DNA of 64,000 bases from Aplysia californica (GCF_000002075.1 NW_004797402.1:1142733-1206732); one strand, 5' to 3'. Positions 47,140 to 61,638 are shown, numbered from the stretch's first letter. Notes: generated by a model not told the origin, from the letters alone. A program made the numbers and translations.

Positions 47140-48854
47140 ACACCCGAACCACTTGGAATGAATTTTACTGGCACAGAATATGTACATCCTTTCTTTTCTT
47201 ACATTCGGCACTCATTCTTCTTTCGATTCTCAACAAAAGATCTGCTGGGTGCTCTGAAGAAGGGACACAAAGTTAAGCAACTTTTGATTAATTCAACAAA
47301 TATCTACACAGAAATAAAGATCACAACCAATACCCTTTGATTATCAAGACTCTACGCAGCAAAACTCATGACAACAAAAATCACACACACACATACATAT
47401 ATATATATAATATATATATCAATTTTGTAAGCTTATCATATACATCACATTAAATTTACACATCTGTTTGATACAAACAAACAGAAAATATCTTACCTCA
47501 TAACAAAGCATGTAATGATCTTGGGTCAATGGGGAACTATAAAGATATTTGGTTTTCAAACAAAGCCCTGGGTACTTGATCATTCCATCAACAGAACTGC
47601 ACTCAGGTGAAATGAAATCCTGTTCAGCCGTTCCCCTCACTCACCCTAAAAATTGTAACATATAAACACAAGCCTATTGGAATCCTGTACAAACTTATGT
47701 GTGTGATTGCATAGTGCATACTGCTGTGTTTGTAATTTAATCCCTATATTTTTCCTTTTAATAACTTCCACTTCAATTCAAGTTCCATAGGCCTTATATA
47801 ACAGTATGTGGAGAAATTGTCCCCATCGGCTTACACTTACTGTTATGGAAGCAATTTACTTTAACTATCTACTATAAAAGTCTAATATAAAAGTTTATAA
47901 AAACTATCTTCAAAACAAAGTCAAATTACTATTTTAGAGGCTAAAGGAGAAAGGTAAGTAAAAGTATGTCAAATCCAATACTGTTCTTAAATCATAACTT
48001 AACAGAGCTGTGTAAAAATCAATCTTGCTCATGTCATACATTTGACATTATATTAAGTTTTTCCAACATCTGAATCTTCCCAACTGAAAAAAAAAAAAAA
48101 AAAGTCAGCCGTTCCTCTCATTGCCAAGACTATCGAAAGCTCAAACACAAAAACTGGCCACTACTTGAAAAAAAACAAAAACTCACACATACAAAACGAA
48201 TGTACAGACAGCGTTGTTGAAAAATTAGCGTCAGAACTCAACTGTTCCCCGATACCCAAGTCAAAGAAATCAGAGCAATCAATTCAGACTTTGGGTGTAG
48301 AAAGTGAAACAACAATTCATACAATGAAATTCGCATCAACCAAGCATGGATTATATCCGAAAACCACAATAAACCGAAAGAAAAGAAAAATCCTCCATTT
48401 TTTCCCCCCTTCTATTTGAGCAAACTCTGCGAACCGAAAGCCCGGCGAAACCGAAGACACTTCGGCAGTCCTGCAGATTTCAGTTGAAGCAGATTCCACG
48501 GTACATCAATTTACACGGTTGTGTTCAGCACATTTAATAATAACAATCAGATGAGCTTTTCAAAAATAGAGTTCATTGCCTGAAGCACTCAAGCAGAATG
48601 AGTAAAAACCTTGGACAAGATGATGAGGGGCGAGATTTATGAGGCGTAATATCAGAAGGAGAGAAGAAAAAAAATTTCCATGTAAAAATCTTATTGTTGT
48701 ACCATCTGCCTATACGGCTATGAAAAGCTTGCTGTACGTATATGCCGAGTCAACATACAAATATATATACCCTGAACGCTGAGAAAAGGCCCCAAATTCT
48801 AAAGGCTTCTGAAAACAAAAAGAATAAATGTGTAGAAGGAATTAAAAATTTGTC

Positions 48855-48859
<5 letters not shown>

Positions 48860-48893
<34 letters not shown>

Positions 48894-49232
48894 TGTGTGT
48901 GTGTTTGTTTGAGTGTGTGTGTGTGTGTGTGTGTATGTGTGTGTGTGTGNNNNNNNNNNNNNNNNNNNNNNNNNNNNNNNNNNNNNNNNNNNNNNNNNNN
49001 NNNNNNNNNNNNNNNNNNNNNNNNNNNNNNNNNNNNNNNNNNNNNNNNNNNNNNNNNNNNNNNNNNNNNNNNNNNNNNNNNNNNNNNNNNNNNNNNNNNN
49101 NNNNNNNNNNNNNNNNNNNNNNNNNNNNNNNNNNNNNNNNNNNNNNNNNNNNNNNNNNNNNNNNNNNNNNNNNNNNNNNNNNNNNNNNNNNNNNNNNNNN
49201 NNNNNNNNNNNNNNNNNNTGTGTGTGTGTGTG
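48860..49232. repeat. TG microsatellite with gap
   Basis: (TG)n with a few A and TTT interruptions, broken by the N run. Confidence 0.95.
48950..49218. other. Assembly gap (269 N) inside a TG repeat
   Basis: The N run is flanked by TG repeats (48860-48949 and 49219-49232), so the missing bases are probably more of the same and the true length is unknown. Confidence 0.98.
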
Positions 49233-49422
49233 CGTGTTCCTTTGACATTGTGCAACTTTATGTCATACAAGAAATAAACGAAGGCAGGAAAAAAAAAGAC
49301 GGGTCAAAATATAATAATATGTAGTTGACTGAACTAACACAAATCTTACTTTTCAAAGAAAAGTAGTTTAAGGCACTGTGTCTATCTCCATTGTCTAAAA
49401 ATAAAAAAATAAAAACATGCAT

Positions 49423-49836
49423 GTTTCACAACGTGGTGTAATCAGGCGCTCGTCAATTTTTGCATAAGTGGAGTTATTGAAATCTGAAAGCTTATTCATT
49501 TGCCTTGCTTTCTGTGAAAAAATATCCATCTAGCTTGAATAAAAGTTGAGATATTTGTGATTGAATAAGGTGGGGTAGCCTGGTTTCAGTGGTCAAATTA
49601 AGGAGAAAATGGCAGCCAAAGTTTCGTAACATCGGTAGCTTCAGAGTCCTTTAAAACTGAAAATTATATATTAAGGTTTTTCAGTAAATTTCACATGTGT
49701 CTTTTCATGTGAATGTAAAAGATGTTTAGCCAAAATACAAAATTTCAAAGAAAATTGCCAAAACCGGTGGAAAAATGCCTTTTTCTTCGATTTCACCATT
49801 TTGACGAGCGCCTGATTTCGCCACGATGCTTCACGT
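49423..49836 (-). mobile_element. MITE4
   Basis: Both ends present; body close to the 8386 copy. Confidence 0.9.
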
Positions 49837-50803
49837 ATGTCATGTTACTACAGACAATGTAACAGTACAAAAGAACACTGGCATTTTCTCTCAAGAAATA
49901 TTTTTTTAAACTTTCAAAACTCGCACAACTTTCAAGAACTACAGCAGACATTTCTTCCCTCAGAACGAAGCACACTTTCGCACACAACTTTGTCAGACAT
50001 ATATTCCATCTGCAATAATCTCAAGGTATATTATGGCAAATAAAAAGCAAGGAGAAAATATTCAAATGCTCCTGTTTACTGAGACACTCCCCAAAAAAAT
50101 TTTGAAAAAAAAAAAAAATTCTTTGGAAATACCCTTAATTTAATACATATTGCAATTAACGCAAACAAAATATTTGGTTAGAAAGCGCCTCCACATGGAT
50201 TTAGTAGATCTTTACTCTGTGATAACCTGTATAGTAGCTTGAATAGATACAAAAAACGCAGATAATAGATTCCTGAAAGTTGTCACAATAAGGGGGGGTA
50301 ACAATAATTCGTATCACGAAACAAACTAAAAATAGAACTACCTCCAAGCTGTTCGCTAAAAACGCAAATGAAGAAAACTTTCTTGTCCCCTTCTAACTAA
50401 GAACAAACATCAATCTAGTCCGATGAAAATCATTAAAGCTACGAGACTGGAGTGAAAGAAAAGGGCTAAATAAATGAGGCACAACAGACTTTAAAGAAAT
50501 AAGTAAAGAAAGAAAAAACAAAAAACAAAAGTGAATTTCTTCACTAAAGCACACAATATTCACTCAATACAGAACTAAATCAAGATGGGGGGGGGATTTC
50601 ATTCAAAAACTTCTAAATAAAGAAAGAATAAAAAATATAATAAAACCAATTAATTTTAAAAAACAAAAAACAAAAACAAAAACCCCCCAGCAAAATACTA
50701 GTACAGTATTTTTGTTTTTAAAAAAAAAATTTTTTTTAAATAAATAATAAGATCCTTCCATAATTGTCAAACGGATCATCTTGGATGACCAATCAACAGC
50801 CGC

Positions 50804-50884
50804 CTAGTGACCAGGGTGGTGGCGCACACTGCCGGGAGACGGTGCCGAGTCAGCGTATTGTCGAATGTACTTGCCAGGGTAATA
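50804..50884 (-). CDS. TTYH: TTYH last coding exon
   Basis: 81 nt with stop, acceptor TGGCACAG. Encodes YYPGKYIRQYADSAPSPG then SVRHHPGH and TAG. Confidence 0.88.
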   Translation of the reverse strand, partial: YYPGKYIRQYADSAPSPGSVRHHPGH

Positions 50885-51213
50885 CTGTGCCAGAAGCAGA
50901 AAAAAATGTAACGTTAAAATTTAATCTTTAGTTATAGTAGAGGTTTCACGGCGCTCGCAACTGCATAAGGTCATGTGAGCGACAGAAGGTTAGAGGTGTT
51001 ACAAGAGAGTAACAAACATTAAAAAAAAGAAGAAGGGGAGATAAGGACGATAGATGTTTGATAGGAAAGATTTAATCAATCGTAAAATTGTTAGACTCTT
51101 TTTTTTTCGGCAGGCCCACTATACAATTTCAAATACAATGTTCAAAAAGAAATTTAAAAATTCAACATTATAAATGTTCTAAAATTGAGTTATACCACAT
51201 AAACACACCCATA

Positions 51214-51310
<97 letters not shown>

Positions 51311-54300
51311 TGTGAGTGGGTGTGTGTGGGTGTGTGTGGGTGTGGGCGTGTGTGGGTGTGTCGGTGTGTGTGTGGGCGTGTGTGGGTGTGTGTGTGTGTG
51401 TGGGCGTGTGTGTGTGTGTGTGTGGGTGAACTGTGTGTGTCTGGGAGTGCGTATGTGTGTGTGTTCAAGGGGGAGTAGTCCAAATAATAATAAAAACTAC
51501 TGGCCTACAGGGAAATCTTCAGGACAGAGATAAATTAATTTCAATTCACAAATCATCACTTTTTTAGTTTTAGTAAGAGTTTTGTGGCACTTTCAAAACA
51601 ATACGGTCATATAAGTGCTGAAGATTAATGGTTTTACTAGAGAGTAACAAACACAAAATAGTAGGAAGGGAGAAAAGGACGACAGATATTTGATAGGAAA
51701 GAAGGAGCAAACCACACCAGAGCACCCGCCAACCCCCCGCTATCATCACTTTCATATTAAGCACAATTCCCATCGACAAAATTGATGTCACCATAAATAA
51801 TCTGAAACTACAGAAAACGTCTAACGAGACAAAAAGGAAAAAAAGGATCACTTCACTAGGAAGAAAAAACGGGACAGCAGAAACACTGAGAAAGAAGTAG
51901 AAAGTAAAAACCCCACCACAAACCAATGAAACAAACATCTGTCAAAAGAAAACATCGAGGTCCAACTCCAACTGAGTATCCCCACAAAATAGGACAGGAA
52001 AAAGCTGCCCAATCTGGAACAAAGAACCGCTGAAAGATAACATAAATCACTGGTAAATAAGAAATGGCAGAATGTGACTCCCCTTTGAGAGAAATCTCTA
52101 TGGCAGTCTCTCAGATTTGAAGCGGACTGCACAGTTTGTGCACGACATCGGACTGACTGTCTAGCTGCTGTCATCGAGAACGAGGAAGAAGGAAGAACAA
52201 GGAAAAAGAAGAAGAAGAACTCGTAAATAAGACCGGAAAAACCAGCAAAATCTGGAAAAAAAGCAGTCTACTCACAGCGGGTGGGGGAGACTCATCAATG
52301 GGCAGCGGGTGCTGGTGAGTCATCATGAGGACTTGGTCGTCGGCCGCGTTCATGTTGCTGGAGGGAAAAAAAGGAAAAGGAAACCCTATCGATAAACTGT
52401 GTACGTCTCTGGAGTTCTTTAATCCTACCCGTACGCCGTGTTTTACTATCGTGTCCATACAACGTGGGGAAATCTGTGTCACCACTTAACCCTATCCGTA
52501 CGTCGTGTTTTACTATCGTATCCATACGATGTGGGGAACTCTTGCCACCACTTAACCCTATCCGTACGTCGTGTTTTACTATCATATCCATACGACGTGG
52601 GGAACTCTGTGCCACCACTTTCCAAAGAGGAAATTTACTCGTTAATCCAATCCGTACGCTTTGCACAGCAGTCTGTCAAAATGATTTTTTTAGAAGTACT
52701 GAAAGCTTCAAAGAGAACTTCGTACTAGAAGTATTCTAAAATATGAAGAATGCAACCCCGGGGGTACAAAATGACCCCAGGGCATACAAATAGGGTTAAT
52801 AAGTCAGAAGTGAATTCTTTTAGCCGAGAAATTCACTTTTCTTTTCTCCTTCTCTGCAGTTACTTTTACACAAAGACTGTTCTTCTTCTTCTTCAGGGGT
52901 CAGGTCTGGAACAGGCCATCCTTGACAATTTCAACAGTATTCCTTTTTTTTTAAATTTGACGTTTTACGGCGCTCGCAACTGCATAAGGTCATATGAGCG
53001 CCAGAGGATTGGAGGTGTTACAAGAGAGTAACAAACATTAAAAAGAAGAAGGGGAGATAAGGACGATAGATGTTTGATAGGAAAGAAGGAGCAAAGTATT
53101 CCTAAAATGGGAAAATAAAAGTGGCTGTGAAATTAAGAAATCTTCAGAACAAACTATTGAAATTAGGCAAGTCTTAGTGAGAGCTTTTTGGCACATACGA
53201 CATTGTAATAGGCCATGTAAGTGCCAAAGATTAGAGGTATTATTGCTAGGGAATAAACATCCTAAGAAATGAAGAACGAGAGATAAGGTTTAGTTTTAGT
53301 AAGTGTTTTATGGCACTTGCAACACAATAAGGTAATATAAGTGCCGAAGATTAGAGTTGTTACAAGACAGTAACAAACACAAAAAAAAGGAGGGGAGATA
53401 AAGACGATAGATGTTTGATAGGAAAGAAAAAGCAAGAGAAAAGGACAAAAACATGTTTGACAACAAAAAAAAGAAGAAGAAAAAAAAATAATAAAACCCA
53501 CATCAGAGCACCCACTAACCACTCACTCAATATTATACACTCTACCTACCCGTGCTGAAGGGTGCCCCTCTCTGACCAGGGCCGGGGCGTGGAGTGTCCC
53601 ATGGTCCCGTAGTCCGACTCGTACAGAGGAGGGCGGGGCAAGAACGGGTCCGAGTCATCTACAGGCACGTACTCCGCCCGGACGCTGAAGGGGAATTAAA
53701 AATCAGATTTTTTCATTTCTTTTCTTTTAAAATGTGTGTGTGCGCGCGCGCGTGTGTGTGTGTGTGTGGAGGGGGGGGGGGGGGGGGGGGGGGGTGACAA
53801 TCAAGATAATGTAGCTTTTTTGAGAGTGTCAGAGCAAGGGAATGAATGGAGAACAATGACTGTCTAGTTTTAGTAGAGGTTTTACGGCACCTGCAACACA
53901 ATAAGGTCATATAAGTGCTGAAGAATAGATGTGTTACAAGAGAGTAACATACACAAAAAAGGAGGAGGAGAGATAAGAAAGATAGATGTTTGATAGGAAA
54001 GAAGAAGCAGCAAACCACACCAGATCACCCGCCAACCACCCACTACCACAGATGCCAGTGATTTGGTGCAGAATGAGTGACAACATAACTAACATACAAA
54101 AGTTAAGGGTTCAAATCTGGAAGAGAGTGAACTCTTTTTAGCACTTTGCAGTCACACAGTCAGCAGTACAAAATGCCCCATCTGGTCACCCAGCCAGGAG
54201 AGCGACTGCAACAGACTTCTCGGGCCTGGCGCAGAACTGCGCCAAGTGACCGGAACGGATCGTTTTCACCGGCACATTATTTCGCCAAGTGACCGAAAAG

Positions 54301-57300
54301 AATAAATCTCCAGGGATGATGTCCTATCAACTCCATGTCCTAAAGAACCCTGCCCTTGAAATATCCTTTTATGTCTGTACCAAACTTCAACAAAAACATA
54401 ACTGTAAACTAAGCTCAACTGAACCAACGTAAGAAAGTGGATTTGCCATATACGGTTTCTGAAGACCTACTCTACGTAGTCTACGTGAATGCCCCTGCAT
54501 TCAAAGCAACATGTTCTATCTGTATCAAACTTTAAAACAAAAAAACAAAATTATTCAACTGAACCAACATAAGAAACCAGATACAGCAGCCAGGAAACAT
54601 TTTCAAAGTCATACTGAATGTGTATGCCCCATGTCCTATAATATAAATAAAAGCTCTGTATCTGAAATATCCTGCACTGTCTGCATCTCAAACTTCAACA
54701 ACAAAAACAAAATTATCCACTAAATTCAACTAAACCAACATGCGAAAGCCAATATATGGTCGCTTTTAAGCACAACGGGGCTATCCCAAAAAATGCTGTT
54801 TTGAGAAAATCGAAGTTAAAGTTTTTGCCCTATGTCCAGTTTCTTTAAAAGACAAGGAGAGTTGTCTCTGTAACCAAACAAATATACACACCAATGAAAC
54901 CAACCTTCTCCTATAGTAGGACAATGCCCACTTTTGGTGTAGGTCAAGATTTCTGGAAACCCCCAAAATCTCGGTTAGCCCATTTGTCCTTAAAAGCGAC
55001 CATACGAAAGCGGATATACGTCATCCGGCGAACATTTTCGAAGGCATCATACTCTATGGGAATTCATTTCAAGAAGCCTGCGGCTCCTTGCGGGCTAGGG
55101 TCTGTGAAACCAGCGACCAGCTGGGTGGAGATTGTTTGTGGTCCAACAGAGGACCGTCGGTCACTTCTGCTACAGCAGCACAAGGATGGACGTTGTTTCT
55201 GCCATGGCAGACAGGAAGTACATCAGTCGCTACTCAGAAACCTAGTTCGTTTGGATTTGGGGTTGGGTTTTTTTTTTGGGGTTTGGGGGGGGGGGGTTTG
55301 CCATTGCTTTTGAGGGGGTTGCACTGTTTCGTTGTTTTTTTTTACGAGATCCAAAGTTAACCGTGAGAAATAAATAGTACTCTTGCCAGCTGTTCTTTTG
55401 TACTAAGCCCAAAATTTTTATCCTTTTTTTTAAATTTAAGTTTTTAAATCTGTATTATCCATTTATGTGCTCCAAAAATATTTTGTAGAAATTCAAAATC
55501 TAAACGCTGAAAAAAAAGCGCATTAGAGTCACTAATTATTCTTATTTTTGCGACAGTGATGATAAACAAATCTTGCTCTTTTCCTGCACTAAACGACTAT
55601 CATTGTGTCAATGTGTGTCTCTTTTCTCACGCTAAGCTAGCTATCCCCGGCACTACCCAACACAAGACTGTCTCGAATGAAAAGAAAAATTACACTGCAA
55701 GCCTTTTAAAGATCAGTTTAATCAAGTAAACACTGGAAAGGAGCAATAAATCTTGAGAGATGAAAAAAATTAGGTCTAGATCTATACTTTGAAAACAAAA
55801 TGCGCATCGCAAAACATCACTTCCGGCTTTTCCGCTGTGGAGGACAGCTACGCAGATTTGTTTAGTTTCTCAGTGGAATAATCACAAAGGCCAAAGAAGG
55901 ACAAGAACTTTTTGTCAAATGCATTTTTCTAAATTCAGGAAATGAATAAATCAAAAATCGGGCTCCGTCATGGGGACCTATCTTTTTGCAGGTACTTGCC
56001 AACTTTCAACTCTGAAGCTGTCGTAGTTTTATCGGGAAAGTGAAAAAACACATGTGTTTCCAAGTTGCCAAATATATAATAGATGAGAAAGAGTAAAGGC
56101 TTAACCACTCCCACCTCCAACACAACCCCCCCCCCCCCCCCCCATTCCCGTCGCTACTCACTTGATCTTGACGTACTGTCTCCAGGCACAGGACAAGGTG
56201 AAGATGATGACGGTGCAGGCAATGGCCACCACACAGCTGATCAGGGCCAGGAACGCACTCGCTGACCTGGGGGGAGGGGGAAACAAAGACAATGATCAAA
56301 GCCAAGAATTATTTTATTAGTAAGTGTTTTTAGTTTTAGTAAGAGTTTTACGCCGCTCACAACTGCATAAGGTCATGAGAGCGCCAGAAGTTTAGACGTG
56401 CTACAAGAGAGTAACAAACATAAAAAAGAAGAAGGGGAGATAAGGATGATAGATGTTCGATGGGAAAGTAGGAGCAAACCACACCAGAGCACCCGCCAAC
56501 CACCCACTAGTTAGTGTTTTACGGCACTTGCAACACAATAAGGTCATATAAGTGCCGAAGATTAGAGGTGTTACACAAAAGAGTAAAAACACTTAAAAAA
56601 AAGGAGGAGAGATAAGGATGATAGATGTTTGATAGGAAAGAAGAAGCACACCACACCTAAGCACCCGTCAACTACCCACAAAGCCAGGAATGATTTCGTG
56701 GAACTGGGGGGAGACAAACAAAGACCCCCAAAAAAATGAAACGCGGGTGCTGCATTGGACATGACCATATTGTCAGTATCATTCCACAATCACAAAAGTC
56801 ATTTTTAGCTTAAAGAAATCAAAGAAGAGGACAGATGCCAAATCAGAACTATGAATTGTGCATTCTTTTTTTTTTCCATAAAAAACTATGAAGAAAATAA
56901 AGAAACAAAATGAAACAATATTGCAAGTTGTCTCTTGATGGCTTTATCAGGAAACCCTCCAAAACTGACTTGGGCAATTGTTGTACAACGCTGACAATAG
57001 GAAGACTACACAGAGAAAAGACCCATTTTGGTAGTTTTGGGGGAAATCCTAGTTTTCATGTTTGGAACTTCATCTCTCGAGGGATATACCTTTGTCTCTG
57101 GAACTCTGTTACTTTTCTTTTCTACCATTACAGTGATATGTTGTATTGTGTGCTGCAAGAAAACTTACAAAAAAAAGCAACCCTTTACAAATGTCGCAAA
57201 ATTTCTTAACACTTTGCAGTCACACAGCCAGCAACACAAAAATACCCCATCTGGTCACCCAGCCAAGAGAGTGATCATCATTGCCATTCTCACCCTGGGT

Positions 57301-60300
57301 CAGGATATAGGCCACGAACAAACACTCTCCACCTTTCCCTATCTTGGGCTAGTCGCTTAATGTCACTCCATGTCTTCATTGTTCCTGCTGATGCAGAAGC
57401 TCCTCCGTCTCCCAAGATGGAAAAATTATACGGCATGTTTGTTCGTGTTTCAATAACTTTCCTTTTTTTACTGGGTCGGGTAGTTGGCCCTAAGCAAACT
57501 GTCGCTTTTCAGGTGGGCCAGACCTATGCACCTTCAGTCACCTCTTACGACACGCAGTATCCCGACAGGTGTATTCTTTACTCCCCCATAGTAAAACTAT
57601 GGGGCCCCCCCACCTGCAGGGGCGAAGCCAAGAGAGTGACTGCAACAAACTTCTCGGGCCTGGCCCTGGAACGGATCATTTTCACCGGCGCCAGTGACTG
57701 CAAAGTGTTAAATAAACAAAGCAACTTTCACCAATGTGGCAAGAAAACTTACAAAGTACTTATACAGGCTGCAAAACAACCCTTTACAAATGTCACAAAA
57801 TGACATTAAATAGACAAAGCAACTTTCACCAACGCGGCAAAACAACTTACAGAGTACTAATACAGGCTGCGTCAAGGGCGTCTATGTAGTCGTCGTGAAG
57901 GGCCGAGCACATGCCTACGTCGGTGAGCAGCGTGGACAGGTTCCCTGTGGCAAACTGCAGGTTCTGTCTCATCTCTTTCACAGGACCCTCCAGCTGGTTG
58001 ATCGTCGGGAGAGAAAAATAAAACACTTAGTTTTTGTCAAGAGTTTTACCGTACTTACAATACTATTAACTATATAAGTGATTGAGATTTGGTTTTAGTT
58101 TTAGTAGAGGTTTTACGGTGCTCGCAACTACATAAGGTCATATGAGCGCCAGAAGATTAGAGGTGTTACAAGAGAGTAACAAACACAAAAAAAGAAGGAG
58201 GGGAGATAAAGACGATAGATGTTTGATAGGAAAGAAGGAGCAAACCACACCAGAACACCCGCCAACCATCCACCAAGTGCTGGAGATTAGAGACGATCCT
58301 AGAAGGTAACATATAAAGAAAAGAAGAAGGGGGAAAGATAAGGACTATTAATAGTCTTAGTTTTAGCAAGAGTTTCATGGCACTTGCAATACTTTTAGGT
58401 CATATAAGTGCCGGAGATTAGAGGTATCACTAGACAATAACAAACAACAACAAAAAAGATGTAAGAGAGATAATAGAGACAACAGATATAAATCGATGCT
58501 AAATTTAGTCATTGTTGGAATAAAATGTCTAAGACCTTTAACTGTTCATGTCTTATAACCACAAAAACTTGGAAGTCTTTTTTTTTTACACTTTAAAATT
58601 TAAAAAACACAATTTAATAAAAAAAACATATGATAAAACTCATCAATCCTCCATCTGATGAAACTGACAATGTGCTTTCCATAGCTTCAGCAACATAAAA
58701 TATAACAAAACAGCATCATACCTGCATTCAACATGCTGTCGCTATGACTTGGAGGGTTTTGGGTGCTTTTTTTCCCTCAATTTTACCAACTTTTTGGAGA
58801 ATGGCTCCCAAAGAAGGTAGGTATAATTTCATCGAATGAGTGAACAAAACCTGAGCACAGAGTACTACACTAATACATACCCCGGGTATATGAAAAGGCT
58901 GGGCCAGCCTGACTGTATCATTGAGATCTTTGGCAGCAAGGCTCACAGAGTTTAGAGCATCTTGAATCTCCTGTGGAAAAATCGTTTGTTTGGTAAGAGT
59001 TTTACAGCGCTCACAATTGCATAAAGTCACATGAGTGTGCAGGACAAAGTTAGTTGTTTTCTAGTTAGTAGTTCACAGAATGGGCAGAAAAAAGCAGTAC
59101 AACTGAAGCTTAAGTAAAATAACTACGTTTCTATCTCAGAATATTTTGTCACAGGGTACCGACATTGAACTTGAACAAAAAAGTTCAAACATGTTTAAGC
59201 AAAAGTAGGGCATTTCAAACTTATTTTCTTTCATCTCTCAAGAGAAATGCATTTTGAATCTTTAAACGATGTTGCTATAAAGCATAACAAAGACAAAGAA
59301 AGTGCACATGGAAAGAAAGAGTAACAAAATAGTGTCATTGAATAAACTTTAGACTGCTGCCATTTACACTAGTCTTGGCGAAAGAGAGTTGGGCCTCAAG
59401 CGATCCTTCTTGAAAGAATTATCATTACAATAACAAGAAACAAGTTAAAATGTACAAGCATAATCGAGTCTAATTCTGTGTATCTCCCTTAGCTTCACAC
59501 ATTCTTCTTCTTTGCACTCCCTTCCTAGATCTCAGGGGCAGGCAGGCGACTACTGGTTTTTCAACCCGCAGTGCAACTGATTTTTATGTCCGCGACAGTT
59601 TTTCCGCCTTATCTTCAAACAAACCACCATGAGTTCTCTCCCACTTACGTTTTGATACGGTTTGGTCGGGTCATCACACAAGATGTACGCCCTTATTGCT
59701 CCTGAAACAAGAAAAAAAGAAAATACAAGTTCAGGAAAATACAAGTTCAGAGAGACGACACAATTCTCGACACACAAACCAACTAAGCCATGATTTTATC
59801 TCTGTAATTTGATGAATAACAGACGAAAATTATTCAGCAAAATGCATACGGCTGAATGCATTTAATAACATTAAAACAGTTTCTAGACGCACCAACGGGC
59901 TACCAAAAAAACCCTGAATTGTTCTGAGCCCATGGAAATGTGTGAAAAGGGACTCAAAATTTACAGATCATATTGTCTCACGCACCTTATAACAAGACTA
60001 TTTTTATATACCAAGAGCAATATATGACAAGCACAAGTTGGACAAAATCCAGACAATTTCAGAAATCCCATTCTCAATTTAGTCAGAAAATCAACACCCC
60101 TGGGTTTCTAACAAACAGCTTTCCCTAGATGAACTACGCAAGTACCACAATTCAGAAGTAATTCAGCTTGCAAAATTTGATTATTTCTCTAAAGACAGAA
60201 ACTGAACCGATGATAATATAACATGTGACAATGTGAAGTGATTGATGTTCTGACAACTCTCTGTTGAATCATCAAGTTGACTGTCCTTCCACAGATTTCT

Positions 60301-61591
60301 GAATACAATTTTTAAAAGCATTGATGACTAAGTAGAGAACCTGAAGCCAAATTCAGTTTTTCAAATTTATGTTCATATTCAGGGGAAAAATATGAAATGT
60401 ATTGTGTAATCTTTGAGTTATTTATAGACTTTTCACAATGCGTTTAATATTAACACATGATGAAACTGTTACTCAACTTTCATAGCTGCTACAGGATGGA
60501 AAACTGGACAAGAAACCAAACTGTAAACATTGAACCATTCAGTAATCTTTAATCTTTATGATAACAACCACACTTCCAATCAGAGGACAGGACAATTGCG
60601 TTTTTTTCCGATTAGTTTTAGTAAGTTTTAGTAAATAGGTCATATAAATTCTAAAGATTAGAGTGGTTAACAGAAAAAGAAAATAAGGAAGAGAGAGACG
60701 AGGACAATAGATGTTTGATCGGTACGAAAAAAATTTTTAAGGAGCAAACTACAGCAGAGCACCCGCTAACCAGTCAAGCGTTCTTTTACATGACAATGAC
60801 AGCTACTTTACCTTCCTGGGCTGAACCTTTGGCCAAACTTAGGAAGTAGGAGTCGGGATCATGGCAGAGGTCCCCCAGTGCCTGAAAGTATTGTAATAAT
60901 GATGATGAGGATGATGATGACGAAGATGATGACGATGATGATGGTAATGATGAAGATGATGATGTACGCACTTTGGTTTCTATAGCTAGTGTAGTCATTT
61001 ATATTCTGAATGTTCTTGATGAAGCCCGTTGAGGGTGAAACGTTGAACGTGTCATTAAATATTTTGGAAATACTACCAAGTCTTAACCGTTTTACTATCT
61101 GCTGTATACAATGATCAATTTCTTTATAATTAGCCCCTTGGCCTGGCTCACACTGAGTCACTTCCGTCTAGCCTGTAACCACACGTAATCTTAAGACCCT
61201 CCTTTGCTAGGCCCATTTCCATGCTAGTATACAGCGCACATTTAGTTTTTCTCTTGGTTGCTCCTGAGGAAGCCCAAGAGGCGAAACGTTGAGCTGTGTC
61301 TATTAAACAAATTCGAAACATTTTATATTGTTATGTTATTTTGTCCGAAATTCAAACAAGACTCTCCCTCCTACTCTGCTTTTCAAACAAAGATGATGAT
61401 GATGATCATGACGATGATCATGATGATCATGAGGAGGAGGATGAGGATGACGAAATGTTCCTGACGAAGCCATAAGACAGTGAAATGTGGAACATATAAA
61501 ATTTCTTTTTAATTTTACAAGTCTCCACCTTTTTTTTGTCTTTTTGCAGTCTACAATGATGATGATGATGATGACAATGATGATGAAGATG

Positions 61592-61638
<47 letters not shown>

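Larger units (their letters stand above)
42053..50803 (-). other. Downstream of TTYH: no exon seen, likely 3' UTR plus intergenic DNA
   Basis: AT-rich sequence with fewer repeats than the introns, apart from the MITEs, Tc1 fragment, SINE pieces and TG repeat listed separately. The frame at 48165-48419 has no known domain. The TTYH 3' end cannot be placed. Confidence 0.5.

Noticed and set aside
48165-48419. 84-codon Lys/Ser-rich frame
   Set aside because: No recognisable domain or splice sites; compositionally like the AT-rich surroundings.
48799-49324. Long CVCVCV and THTHTH frames
   Set aside because: TG/CA microsatellite and assembly gap.
51190-51533. CVCVCV/THTHTH frames
   Set aside because: TG microsatellite.
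52295-52666. Minus frame with [14 protein letters not shown] repeats
   Set aside because: Translation of the three-headed MITE1; similar frames occur at every MITE1 copy.
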